From positions 285,677-349,676 of the forward strand of contig NZ_JAFMVC010000003.1 of NCBI RefSeq assembly GCF_025499605.1: a stretch of DNA of 64,000 nucleotides. The letters run 5' to 3'. Source of the DNA: Carboxylicivirga litoralis (GTDB lineage Bacteria; Bacteroidota; Bacteroidia; Bacteroidales; Marinilabiliaceae). Position 1 is the first letter of the stretch, and every line of letters begins with the position of its first letter. A program made the translations under genes and the position numbers. Positions 55,358 through 63,963 of this stretch are shown in pieces. The notes under the pieces were generated by a model, which was given only the letters and a program-made list of their open reading frames with translations, did not search any database and was not told the origin of the DNA.

Positions 55358-57577
55358 TTAAATGTCTTTTTTATGAGACGTGTTAACAAACAAAACATTA
55401 CTCAAATCGCCATATTCAATGAGCGTGTCCGGATTTTCTTTAACTACATCTGGTCGGAAACCAACAATAGCTAAATCGGCATCTGTGCTATGACTCTTGA
55501 TAACCTCCTGGGTTGTTTGTTCGCCGGTCATTGGTAAAAAGCGCACATTAGAAGATGAGATTGGTAGTCGACCTTCCTGGATGAGCTCTAACAAACGCTT
55601 ACGTTGTTTTTCAACCTGGCTCTCAGGGAAAGTAGCATAAATTTTAATGACCGCGTTGCGCCATTCGGGATGGCCCGAAATAATGTAAGCCATCAGGATC
55701 ATCAGGTTAGCATTGCGGAAGTCTAAAGCGCTAATCCATACATGAATATCGCGTTTATAACCAAAGCCTTTGTATGATGAATTAAGCACACAAACATCAA
55801 AGCCGGTTGCTTCAAATAACTGGTAATTATCCAATGCATGCTTCAGTGATTCGGGGTTGCTGCGCGAAAATTCGAACAATATCAGGTTATTTCCTTTGCC
55901 GCTAATGCCAGATAATTGAATAACCTGAGCAATAGCAGAAGTATAAGACGGACTGATGATGGTATCAAGATATAAACGGCTTTTACTACCTTCTGATTGA
56001 TGAATCAAACGTTTTAAGACACTTTGCGATTCAACATGTGTTTCTTTGTTTAAAAAGCCTTTAATAAAATGGATGTAGGTGCCAAAGCCGTGTTTGTAAC
56101 ACACCCATCGTAACAAATCAAAGGCAGCCTGACGCTTGAAAGAATCTTCTGACACACAAATGGCAAATGGTCGCCAGTGAGCTTCTTGCTCATCTTTATT
56201 GGCGCGTTGTATGAAAATCTGTATCTGGCGGCTTAACTGGAAAATAACACCTTTGAATAACTTCTCAAGCCCTTGTCGATCGGGATTGGCAACGGTGATG
56301 AAATAATAGGTGACGGCCATCATTAATGTGGCCAGTGCAGCGTATGTCCATTTCATCTGGAACATTAGCCAGAATGAAAGGATGGCACCAATCAACGAGA
56401 AATACCATTTATTGTATTTGAAAGTTGGTCGATAGGATGGATCGGCTGCGAAATGCTCTAAAAATGAAATCAAACAGATAAAACCGTAGGTAATCATAAA
56501 GAACATCGAAATAATCTCTGCCACAAAGTTGACGTCACCAATAATGATAAAGAAGAAGGCGATAAAGATGGTGATAACACTGCCGTTTATCGGTTCATTA
56601 TCAGCCTCACGCCCTTTGGCAATCCAGTTGTTGAAGTTGTCAAAGGGCAAAATGCAGTCGAAACCAATGGCTTGCAATGTGCGTGGAGCTACCAGCAACG
56701 AACCAATGGCTGATGACAAACAGGCTGCCGCCAGTCCGATTGGGATGATTGGCCCCCAGGCAGATACTTTAGCCATAATCAACTGGTCGTTCTGCATATC
56801 TTCGGGGGTAGCCGATGACGCCAGCTTAAAAGCTACAATGATATAAATGACCATGCCAACAATGGTAGCCATCAAGGTACCTTTTGGTATGGCTTTTTTC
56901 GGGTCTTTTAAATCACCTGATAAACCCAGGCCAGCTGCAATGCCGGTAAATGCCGGGAAGATAATGGTGAACACCACAAAGAACCCATCGCCATTGGGAA
57001 TGGTGTTGTTAAATGATAGCTCAATACCTTCGGATACTGGTTTTCCCATCAGGAAAAAGATGATGGAAACAAATAGTAGTGCTACCACACCGTACAATGC
57101 TTTCATGCCAATATTCGCCCCACGTAGTATCACAACTACAGAAAGAATAGACATTAAAGTTAAGGTGACCATCTTTTTGAAAACCAGAGGATCGACCTCG
57201 AATGGTAAGTAAGGAATCAATGGGTCAAACGCTTCGCCAAATGCAATAATATAGAAAGCCACACTAACTGCCTGCGATAAAAATAAGGCCAAACCAATAG
57301 CGCCACCAATATTTAAACCAAACGAACGGGAAATGATGTAATAGGCTCCTCCTCCTTGAACGCGTTGATTAGTGGCAATTTCGGCAACGGCCAACGCTGT
57401 AGGTACGGTAACTACGTGACCAATAACAATTATAGCTATCAATCCGCCCAGACCCACATTGGCCAAGGCATAGCCAAATCGCAAAAATAAAATAGCACCT
57501 AAAATAGTAGAAATGGCTGTCATAAAAACGGCCATAGCACCAAAACCGGCATTGGGATTCGTTAGTGTTTTTCGCAT
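55358..57577 (-). CDS. SLC12-like APC-superfamily permease
   Basis: A 739-aa transporter. Residues about 10-430 hold about 12 hydrophobic helices, with MTAISTILGAILFLRFGYALANVG (first helix, unwound G-A-I) and VQGGGAYYIISRSFGLNIGGAIGLALFL. The remaining 300 residues form a cytoplasmic domain (LYLDTIISPSYTSAIAQV, LILFEFSRSNPESLK, DLAIVGFRPD) like that of cation-chloride cotransporters (SLC12) and related bacterial permeases. Substrate (amino acid or ions) cannot be decided. The gene ends four bases before the preferred start of the GT39-like gene. Confidence 0.82.
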   Translation of the reverse strand: MRKTLTNPNAGFGAMAVFMTAISTILGAILFLRFGYALANVGLGGLIAIIVIGHVVTVPTALAVAEIATNQRVQGGGAYYIISRSFGLNIGGAIGLALFLSQAVSVAFYIIAFGEAFDPLIPYLPFEVDPLVFKKMVTLTLMSILSVVVILRGANIGMKALYGVVALLFVSIIFFLMGKPVSEGIELSFNNTIPNGDGFFVVFTIIFPAFTGIAAGLGLSGDLKDPKKAIPKGTLMATIVGMVIYIIVAFKLASSATPEDMQNDQLIMAKVSAWGPIIPIGLAAACLSSAIGSLLVAPRTLQAIGFDCILPFDNFNNWIAKGREADNEPINGSVITIFIAFFFIIIGDVNFVAEIISMFFMITYGFICLISFLEHFAADPSYRPTFKYNKWYFSLIGAILSFWLMFQMKWTYAALATLMMAVTYYFITVANPDRQGLEKLFKGVIFQLSRQIQIFIQRANKDEQEAHWRPFAICVSEDSFKRQAAFDLLRWVCYKHGFGTYIHFIKGFLNKETHVESQSVLKRLIHQSEGSKSRLYLDTIISPSYTSAIAQVIQLSGISGKGNNLILFEFSRSNPESLKHALDNYQLFEATGFDVCVLNSSYKGFGYKRDIHVWISALDFRNANLMILMAYIISGHPEWRNAVIKIYATFPESQVEKQRKRLLELIQEGRLPISSSNVRFLPMTGEQTTQEVIKSHSTDADLAIVGFRPDVVKENPDTLIEYGDLSNVLFVNTSHKKDI

Positions 57578-57737
57578 ATGCTATCTGTATCAAGTCAAAC
57601 AAACCTAATATTTTTAATTGTTTTGCACAAAAAAGAGCTTTACATCTTAAGCTTGGAAACAGTTTAGGGGTATAAATAACTAATGACTCACTGTTCTTCC
57701 AATAAGTTATTTTGAAACTCACTAAATAAAGTAATGA

Positions 57738-57770
57738 TTGGCAACAATTCCATTGATATTCTTAATTTTG
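57738..57770 (+). promoter_or_regulatory. Promoter of the uracil/xanthine permease
   Basis: TTGG at 57738-57741 and TAATTTTG at 57763-57770 are 21 bp apart, matching the Bacteroidota -33/-7 pattern. Transcription would begin at about 57777, which excludes an upstream alternative (TTG) start at 57738. Confidence 0.6.
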
Positions 57771-57800
57771 CAGGGTTTAACATATAACGTCATCGTCATT

Positions 57801-59024
57801 ATGAAGGATTCTTCGCCATCATTAGGCCTGAGTAAGCAGGTCATTATCGGTATTCAATTTTTATTTGTGGCATTTGGGGCCACGGTTTTAGTTCCATTAT
57901 TAGTAGGCATCAACCCGTCTATTGCTCTTTTCTCGGCGGGTGTTGGAACACTTATTTTTCACCTGATAACAAAAGGTAAAGTGCCAGTATTCTTAGGTAG
58001 TAGTTTTGCATTTATAGCACCTATTACTTTAGCTACTGAGAAATTTGGCTGGGCAGGTACGCTTTCTGGTTTAGTTGCTGTGGGTGTTGTATATACAGTA
58101 ATGTCATTTTTAATTAAATGGCGAGGCGTTGGTTTTATCAAGCAAATCTTCCCATCAGTAGTTGTAGGGCCTGTTATTATGGTCATTGGTTTGTCGTTGG
58201 CATCGGTAGGTGTTGATATGGCTAAAGGTAATTGGATTATCTCAGGAGTATCGTTGTTAGCGGCCATTATAGCAGTGGTTTATTTTAAAGGCTTGTTACG
58301 ATTAATTCCGGTGTTTGTTGGAATCATCGTTGGTTACCTGTTGTCATTGGCAATGGGAGTGGTTGATTTTTCACCTATTAAAGAGGCGGCCTGGTTTGCA
58401 TTACCAGAGTTTACAGTGCCTGAATTTAACTGGCAGGCCATTTTATTTATGATTCCGGTTGCTATTGCACCATTGATTGAGCATGTTGGAGATATTTATG
58501 CTGTGGGTGCTGTGGCCGAAAAAGATTTTATAAAAGAGCCGGGCTTGAACAGAACCATGTTGGGTGATGGTGTGGCAACTGCATTTGCTGGTTTGGTGGG
58601 TAGTGTGCCTAACACCACTTATTCAGAAGTAACCGGCGCCATTGAGCTAACAAAAGTGACCGACCCAAAAGTATTGCGTATTACAGCTATTTCGGCTATC
58701 GTATTTTCAGTTGTTGGTAAAGTAAGCGGCTTTTTAAAGTCGATACCTACCGAGGTGCTGGGAGGCATTATGCTATTGTTGTTTGGTATGATTGCCAGTG
58801 TTGGTATTAAAACATTAACGGAGTCGAAAGCTAATTTTCACAAAACCCGTAACATGGTTATTGTATCGGTTATTTTAACCGTGGGTATTGGTGGAGCATC
58901 CATTGAACTTGGTTCATTCTCATTGGCTGGCATTGGTTTAGCTTCGGTGGTAGGGGTTATCTTAAACCTGATTCTTCCTGGAAAGTCAAAACCAGTTAAA
59001 ATGAAAAAGGATAAAAGTAATTAG
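57801..59024 (+). CDS. Uracil/xanthine permease (NCS2 family)
   Basis: A 407-aa inner-membrane nucleobase:proton symporter. Start at the ATG at 57801 (MKDSSPSLGL), which lies after the promoter. About 12-14 hydrophobic helices. Seen: GATVLVPLLVGINPSIALFSAGVGTL, FLGSSFAFIAPITLA, the NCS2 motif AIAPLIEHVGDIYAVG with catalytic Glu and His, and GLVGSVPNTTYSEVTGAI. These favour the UraA-type uracil branch over purine permeases, but the substrate is not certain. Confidence 0.9.
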   Translation: MKDSSPSLGLSKQVIIGIQFLFVAFGATVLVPLLVGINPSIALFSAGVGTLIFHLITKGKVPVFLGSSFAFIAPITLATEKFGWAGTLSGLVAVGVVYTVMSFLIKWRGVGFIKQIFPSVVVGPVIMVIGLSLASVGVDMAKGNWIISGVSLLAAIIAVVYFKGLLRLIPVFVGIIVGYLLSLAMGVVDFSPIKEAAWFALPEFTVPEFNWQAILFMIPVAIAPLIEHVGDIYAVGAVAEKDFIKEPGLNRTMLGDGVATAFAGLVGSVPNTTYSEVTGAIELTKVTDPKVLRITAISAIVFSVVGKVSGFLKSIPTEVLGGIMLLLFGMIASVGIKTLTESKANFHKTRNMVIVSVILTVGIGGASIELGSFSLAGIGLASVVGVILNLILPGKSKPVKMKKDKSN

Positions 59025-59091
59025 TCAGTAGAAGGTGCTTAGCACCTGTGAGACGGTTGTCAAAAGCTGATATTAACAATAAAATATAACG

Positions 59092-59124
59092 ACCTGACAG
59101 GAGTTACTCTTGTCAGGTTTTTAT
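59092..59124 (+). terminator. Terminator after the uracil permease
   Basis: Arms ACCTGACA and TGTCAGGT with an inner GAGT/ACTC stem separated by a G-T mismatch, followed by a T-run. Confidence 0.85.
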
Positions 59125-59154
59125 TTGTCATCAACCCTGATCAGCATAGGAGGA

Positions 59155-59192
59155 TTCTTCCCCTTGGGGAAGTGCCGTAAGGCGATGGGGGA
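59155..59192 (+). repeat. Dispersed repeat CTTCCCCTTGGGGAAG, copy 2
   Basis: Perfect palindrome CTTCCCCTTGGGGAAG followed by TGCCGTAAGGCGATGGGGGA. The module is identical in copy 3 (61006-61042) and is diverged at 22263. A shared CTGAT-CAGCAT segment precedes both copies 2 and 3. Confidence 0.85.
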
Positions 59193-59420
59193 CCCCCTGC
59201 AGCCGAAATCCTTTCGAGTAGTTTTATTTACAGGAACGCGAGAGGTACGATAGCTATTGTACTCGCGCTCCCGTAAAAGGCCTGACTGGCCTGCGCTCTG
59301 TCAAAACTCCGTTTTGATTGTGGGAAAACGATGAACAGCGTATAGAGCAACTCTGGTTTGGGAGAAGCACCAATGTTATCTTCCTTCTGCATTGCTCAAA
59401 AGCAATAAAAGTCCATTAGA
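59193..59420 (+). repeat. Dispersed repeat block upstream of the lone lipoprotein gene
   Basis: Three modules recur at 60605-60960. AATCCTTTCGnGTnGTTTTAT is at about 59208. CCTGACTGGCCTGCGCTCTG followed by TCAAAACTCnGTTTTGATT is at 59281-59319, matching 60609-60647. A 57-bp module beginning AACTCTGGTTTGGG at 59349-59405 matches 60856-60912 with two differences. No gene is seen in the block. Confidence 0.8.
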
Positions 59421-59620
59421 TTAATCTACAAAAATATTATTGATACTTGGGCAGATGTGGTGTGTGAGCTTTGCTAGTGATAGGATATTAATGGTATGTG
59501 TTGATGGATAAATAAATAGTATGGGAATGAAAGCGTGATGAAGTTGTTGGTAAGTAGTTGATTTGTGTTGTTATTTAACTATATTCGATTGGTGAAACTG
59601 TGGAGTTCTTGAAGCTATAA
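59421..59620 (+). repeat. Diverged upstream module shared with 62180-62370
   Basis: ATTAATCTACAAAA-TATTAT, TTGGTAAGT, and TTGTGTnnTTATTTAACTAT occur in the same order here and before the DUF5677 gene. Similarity is partial and interrupted. It may be a common leader or the remains of one duplicated element. Confidence 0.5.
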
Positions 59621-59694
59621 GACGAATATGGACAAAGCAACACATGCATGATTGTGTGTATTTTAAATATTAAACAACTTAACCTAATCTTACC

Positions 59695-60315
59695 ATGAAA
59701 CTGATAAACGTTATAAAAAGAGGTATTAATTTTTTTGTTATCTCAATATTTTTGATGGCATTTCAATGTGAGGATGAAAATGAAGATTTCTTAAAATATG
59801 ATGCTTATAAAGTAAGCATAACCCCATCATCATCTTTTTCAGTGGATGATACCGTTTGGGTGAAGGCAATAGTATCTTCAAAAGTTTACGATTTATCCAT
59901 AAACGATTCAGTATTTAATGAGTATCCTCAAAGTGATTATTTTTCAGTCTATAAGCTGGTTGAGCCTGACGAGGCCTCGAACTGTAAAGGGGCTGTTGAT
60001 AAATTTGAGTTGATTTTTGATAAAGGTGAATTTTCCTTCTTTTCATGCGAAAATGCAGACTTGGTTGCCATGCCAGCTCTAGAATTTAATGATTCGTTCT
60101 ATGTTTACAGGGTAGGTCTAAGGCCATTGTATGTTGGGGATTATGTGATTAGTTGGCGTAATGCGATAATACAGAATGCGGATAGAAATGAATTTATTAT
60201 CAATGATTATCCAATTGCAGATTTTCCTAATCAAATAGGTTTTAACAGTTGTGGTGAAATAACTTGGAGAGTTTTAAATGAATCAGAACGTGAATATTAT
60301 TTTAGGGTTGAATAA
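59695..60315 (+). CDS. Putative small lipoprotein, unknown function
   Basis: A 206-aa protein with a signal-peptide-like N-terminus (MKLINVIKRGINFFVISIFLMAFQC) whose Cys25 is a plausible lipobox, then an Asp/Glu-rich linker and a beta-rich domain with three further cysteines (ASNCKGAVD, FFSCENAD, NSCGEITW). It resembles no family I recognise. It is isolated, with dispersed repeats on both sides (59155-59405, 60609-60912, 61006-61042), and has AT-rich codon use, so recent acquisition is possible. Confidence 0.6.
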   Translation: MKLINVIKRGINFFVISIFLMAFQCEDENEDFLKYDAYKVSITPSSSFSVDDTVWVKAIVSSKVYDLSINDSVFNEYPQSDYFSVYKLVEPDEASNCKGAVDKFELIFDKGEFSFFSCENADLVAMPALEFNDSFYVYRVGLRPLYVGDYVISWRNAIIQNADRNEFIINDYPIADFPNQIGFNSCGEITWRVLNESEREYYFRVE

Positions 60316-60608
60316 CTCTCGCTCATCGTAATTTGTAATTGCACCGAAACGAACCAATAATTTTAAGCTACTCATCTATCATGGAGTCGTTGACTTCGCC
60401 TTGTGGAGAGCCTGCGATTCTCTTTTTTATATTTTCATTTTCTTCTTGATAAGAAAACGAAACAAAAGAATCAAGTCAGGTAATTGCCTTCGCTCCCTGC
60501 CCGATTTCGATACTTCTATTAAAAGTAAGGCCTTCTATCGAAGGCAAAAGCGAGCTCCTTTTAAGAAGTATTACGAAATCGACCATTCACCCCACCACCG
60601 GCTTAATA
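60316..60608. other. Gene-free stretch with T-rich low-complexity segment
   Basis: Contains the pyrimidine-rich TTTTTTATATTTTCATTTTC facing CTTGATAAGAAAACG, a weak hairpin, and an open frame of 70 codons (60401-60613) with no start signal or family match. I consider it non-coding repeat remnant. Confidence 0.4.
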
Positions 60609-60912
60609 CCTGACTGGCCTGCGCTCTGTCAAAACTCTGTTTTGATTAGGGAAGAACGATAATCAGAGTTTGCAGGAATCCTGACATCAGCAACGCAGAT
60701 GGGCACCTTTCAATTGAAATGAGCGTAGAATTAAAAGCTGTTTGAGCCCGATTTTTATCGGGGAGTTCTTTTAATTCAGTGAATGAAATATGAAAGGTCA
60801 TCGAGTGCTGGAGTCAGCGGGGTTTTTCGTTAGTTTTTTTCCTGCAGAAAAAAGTAACTCTGGTTTGGGCGAAGCGCCAATGTTATCTTCCTTCTGCATT
60901 GCTCAAAAGCAA
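60609..60912 (+). repeat. Dispersed repeat block downstream of the lone lipoprotein gene
   Basis: Second copies of the CCTGACTGGCCTGCGCTCTG module (60609-60647) and of the 57-bp AACTCTGGTTTGGG module (60856-60912). Both are in the same orientation as at 59281 and 59349, so the lipoprotein gene is bracketed by direct repeats about 1.3-1.5 kb apart. 60648-60855 between them is unrelated and gene-free. Confidence 0.8.
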
Positions 60913-61005
60913 CAATAGTCTAGTACTAAGCTACTGCACGAATCCTTTCGTGTGGTTTTATGATAATCAGCGTATGCACCTCCCCTGATATCAGCATTGG
61001 AAGAA

Positions 61006-61042
61006 TCTTCCCCTTGGGGAAGTGCCGTAAGGCGATGGGGGA
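61006..61042 (+). repeat. Dispersed repeat CTTCCCCTTGGGGAAG, copy 3
   Basis: Identical to copy 2 at 59155 over the palindrome and the GTGCCGTAAGGCGATGGGGG tail. Confidence 0.85.
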
Positions 61043-61050
61043 ACAAAAAG

Positions 61051-61082
61051 AAAACCCAACAGAACTTTTTCTGCCGGGTTTT
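61051..61082 (-). terminator. Probable terminator of the DUF6261-type gene
   Basis: AAAACCCAACAGAA and TTCTGCCGGGTTTT pair with two central mismatches around CTTT. An A-run lies on the left, giving a U-tract on the minus-strand transcript. Confidence 0.6.
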
Positions 61083-61125
61083 CGAATCTTAGACTAAGAT
61101 TTTATGAACCTTTCGTAATCTAAAT

Positions 61126-61857
61126 CTAATTTTCTTCCGTCGAAACGTTATTTTTCTTCATCATTCGCTTACGCACCTTATCATTATTATCGGCAATGAT
61201 TTGTGCTGTTGCCGCTGCAAAATCGCCATAGGTATCTGGCGCAGCTATGGCCATGGCTCGCAGGTAAATTACCAGTTCATTGTTAATTAGCTTTAATAGT
61301 GCCGATTTCAATTTAGTAGCTGTATCCTTGCCGTTGTGTTTGGCTTTTTCTTCGGAGTAGGCCACAAAAGTACTGGTAAAAGCATCCTGGGCGGTTCGTA
61401 TGGTGGCTATTATTTCGGCTACACCAGTCAAAAGCGCAATAGCAGCTTTTACATCGTCCGCTTCCAGGTCTTTCAGTAGCGACTCAATTAAAGCCGACTC
61501 CTGGGCATAGTTGGCTCGTAATAGTTCTGATAAAGGGTATTTGTCAAAAATAGAACAAACGGTGTGTGCAGCTGCGCTCACAGTTTCATTGGGATGATAG
61601 AGGTATCCACTTGATAAATTATACAAGGCACGTAATTGATTATCGCGGTTATCATCGGCTGTTTCTAATTCCGAAACCGTTTTGTCTTGCCTTATGGCAA
61701 AGCTTAATTTCTCTTCTTCATTGCCCATTTTTTGAAATACATCTGAAAGGAATGAATCGTCACTTAAACCTTTGGTTGCCGAAGCTTTTAAGATGCTCTC
61801 CGACACGGTAGCTACCTCGCCATTGTAGCTGCGGTGCATTAGTTTTTCAATCTTCAT
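61126..61857 (-). CDS. DUF6261-type helical protein
   Basis: A 243-aa soluble, helical protein with no signal peptide. Motifs KLMHRSYNGEVATVSESIL, LRALYNLSSGYLYHPNETVSAAAHTVCSIFDKY and TLKSALLKLINNELVIYLRAM match a family (DUF6261) I associate with Bacteroidota. Function unknown; helices with regular spacing suggest a bundle. It is single, preceded by 588 bp of gene-free sequence with direct repeats. Confidence 0.65.
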   Translation of the reverse strand: MKIEKLMHRSYNGEVATVSESILKASATKGLSDDSFLSDVFQKMGNEEEKLSFAIRQDKTVSELETADDNRDNQLRALYNLSSGYLYHPNETVSAAAHTVCSIFDKYPLSELLRANYAQESALIESLLKDLEADDVKAAIALLTGVAEIIATIRTAQDAFTSTFVAYSEEKAKHNGKDTATKLKSALLKLINNELVIYLRAMAIAAPDTYGDFAAATAQIIADNNDKVRKRMMKKNNVSTEEN

Positions 61858-61901
61858 AATAGTTAAGTTTGTGTTGGTTAACCATTAGTGCCTGGCCAAA
61901 A

Positions 61902-62124
61902 AACAAATGTATTTGTATTCAAACAGTGATGTAATGAACCATTGTCAAATGTAAATGGCTTCCTGTAACGATACAATGGGCAATAAATAAATCATTTTTG
62001 CCTCCTGTAATGTTGAAATGGGCAATAAACAAATGATTATTGTGTATTTCATTGATGAAACATACGATCAACAACTGTTTTTAGATCCACCGAAGCTCCT
62101 TTACTCCATTAACAAATGTATTTG
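61902..62124. repeat. Direct repeats upstream of the DUF6261-type gene
   Basis: A 42-bp unit occurs twice in tandem (61959-62000 and 62001-62042; eight differences; sharing TCCTGTAA and AATGGGCAATAAA). It is enclosed by two exact copies of AACAAATGTATTTG at 61902-61915 and 62111-62124, 209 bp apart. No gene is seen. Confidence 0.7.
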
Positions 62125-62400
62125 ACCTGTGTGTACAAATAAGTTAACCAGCGGTTAAAAAATTTGTATTAAAATTAAGCAATTATATTAATCTACAAAA
62201 TTATTATAGATAATATGCCGAATGCAGGCAAAAGGTGGTGGTAATAATAAGGTGTTGGTGTTTTTTATTAATAGTTAGGTATATATATTGCGATGTGTAG
62301 ATTTGGTAAGTTATCAACAAGTGATTGCTTTGTGTGCTTATTTAACTATTTTAGATGGAAAATAATAGAGATGTATATGTGTTGGTACATTTACATAAGC

Positions 62401-62410
62401 GTTAGGCGTA
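62401..62410 (+). other. Integron-cassette-type boundary, left (GTTAGGCGTA)
   Basis: GTTAGGC fits the attC core-site consensus GTTRRRY. The 10-mer is the exact reverse complement of TACGCCTAAC at 63484-63493, across the DUF5677 gene. In a cassette the 5' boundary pairs with the R'' site at its 3' end, as here. Confidence 0.4.
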
Positions 62411-62445
62411 ATTAGCGACAACATTGCAGACAAATTCATAAAAGA

Positions 62446-63483
62446 GTGGAAAGACCTTATTACATAGAAAACCTGATACAAGATACAATTGATAAAGAAC
62501 GAAGCAAATTTCAAGGAACTTCTGAAGAATTTGAAAAAGCGTTTAATAAAAAAATTCCTGAGCTAATTAAAACTATCACAGGTGGATTGGCTGAAACAAT
62601 TTTTGAATATTGTGTTGGCGAAGAAAATGACTTAAAGAAACGTGAATTAGAAATAGCAGATAAAATTGAAAGTAAATATAAAACTGGATTGACTTTGTTT
62701 GAGGGATTTATAGAATTGAATTCAAAAATAAGCTCAATTACCTATGATAAGTTTTATAAAATCTTTGATACTTATGAAGACCACCAAAAACTAGATACAC
62801 TAATTTCAAATCATGTTAGAGCTTGCCAAATAGCAAATGAAATTAAAGTATTGGTTTCAAATGGATTTGCGGATGGCGCTTTTGCAAGGTGGAGAACATT
62901 ACATGAAATCTGTGTCGTTTTTCTTTATTTATATGATTCATCATACGAAATCATTGAAATGTATAATGATTATGCAGTGATTGAAGAATATCGAAAAGCT
63001 AAATCATATAATGAATGCTCTGATTTTTTTGAATGGGAACCTATTTCAGAAAAAGAGCTTAACCAATTATCTTTAGATAAAGAAGAAGTAATAAGTAAGT
63101 ACGGGAAAGATTTTCAGAAAAGTTATGGATGGACAATGAAAAGTCTTCCAAATGGGAAAAGAAATTTTAAGGAACTTGAAAATCTTGTAGCTAAAGACAA
63201 TTTGAGAGCTGTCTATACTTGGTCGAATGAAAGCATTCATGCAGGAGTTTCTGGAATAAATACAAAACTTAGCTTAAGAGATGAAGAACAAAATAATTTT
63301 TTGACAGGACCAAATGATTGTGGCTTTTTAGACCCTATTCAATATGCAACTGACTCTTTATATGAAATGAGTTCAGTATTACTCGGAATGGAAGATTCTA
63401 TTTTGAATAAGGTTCTTGTTGAATTATTAGTTTTTTTCCAAAATGAGATTGTAAAAGAATTTGATAGAATTGAAAACGAATAA
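62446..63483 (+). CDS. DUF5677-type protein
   Basis: A 345-aa soluble protein. Start is GTG at 62446 with weak AAAGAG ahead; an in-frame stop at 62413 bars extension much further upstream. Motifs NHVRACQIANEIKVLVSNGFADGAFARWRTLHEICVVFLYLYD and TWSNESIHAGVSGI fit DUF5677, a family of unknown function often in mobile cassettes or defence-related neighbourhoods. Very AT-rich, unlike the housekeeping genes. It is flanked by a 10-bp inverted repeat of integron core type (62401, 63484), suggesting transfer as a cassette. Confidence 0.72.
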   Translation: MERPYYIENLIQDTIDKERSKFQGTSEEFEKAFNKKIPELIKTITGGLAETIFEYCVGEENDLKKRELEIADKIESKYKTGLTLFEGFIELNSKISSITYDKFYKIFDTYEDHQKLDTLISNHVRACQIANEIKVLVSNGFADGAFARWRTLHEICVVFLYLYDSSYEIIEMYNDYAVIEEYRKAKSYNECSDFFEWEPISEKELNQLSLDKEEVISKYGKDFQKSYGWTMKSLPNGKRNFKELENLVAKDNLRAVYTWSNESIHAGVSGINTKLSLRDEEQNNFLTGPNDCGFLDPIQYATDSLYEMSSVLLGMEDSILNKVLVELLVFFQNEIVKEFDRIENE

Positions 63484-63493
63484 CTACGCCTAA
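63484..63493 (+). other. Integron-cassette-type boundary, right (TACGCCTAAC)
   Basis: GCCTAAC fits RYYYAAC, the inverse core of attC. No GTTRRRY is found within 150 bp downstream (the first, GTTAAAC, is at 63783), so a complete attC is not shown. Confidence 0.35.
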
Positions 63494-63779
63494 CAATGTA
63501 TAAAAAGTATATCCGAACGAAAAATAAATAATTTATATCAGGCTAATAAACAGTAATATACAGAGCTTTTTAGGCGAGGTTTAAAAATTGCCTATCATAC
63601 ATTTTACTATACTTTTTGACGCAAAATAACGGAGAAAAAAGAAATTAAATTTTTTTGATTTTTTTTCAAACAAGCCGTTTTTGCCTTTCATTTTTATTTC
63701 AATTGCATTCAATCCGGTTTTTCTGCTAATAAATTAGTTTTGCAGCCGATGAAAATTATTTACCACAAAATTTTTGTTT

Positions 63780-63963
63780 ATGGTTAAACTCATTGGTACA
63801 ACGGAGAACGGCAGAAATAAACTTATTCAAAAAATAAGACTTATAATATGATGAAATAACACAAGTTTCGGTTGAGCTTGAGGATAATCATAAGCCATTA
63901 TTTTATAACATTTTAAAAGAAGCTTATGATGATAAATCAGAAAATTGTTGCGGAGAACTTTGA
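63780..63963 (+). pseudogene. Broken open reading frame, possible decayed small gene
   Basis: One frame from ATG 63780 reads MVKLIGTTENGRNKLIQKIRL then stops; a second frame, shifted by one base, reads ITQVSVELEDNHKPLFYNI and continues KEAYDDKSENCCGEL to TGA at 63961-63963. Both look coding-like and would join with one frameshift. No family is recognised. The 63494-63779 stretch before it is AT-rich with no visible gene. Confidence 0.3.

Noticed and set aside
60401..60613. 70-codon plus-strand frame
   Set aside because: Runs through low-complexity T-rich repeat sequence and into a dispersed repeat; no start signal or recognisable domain.
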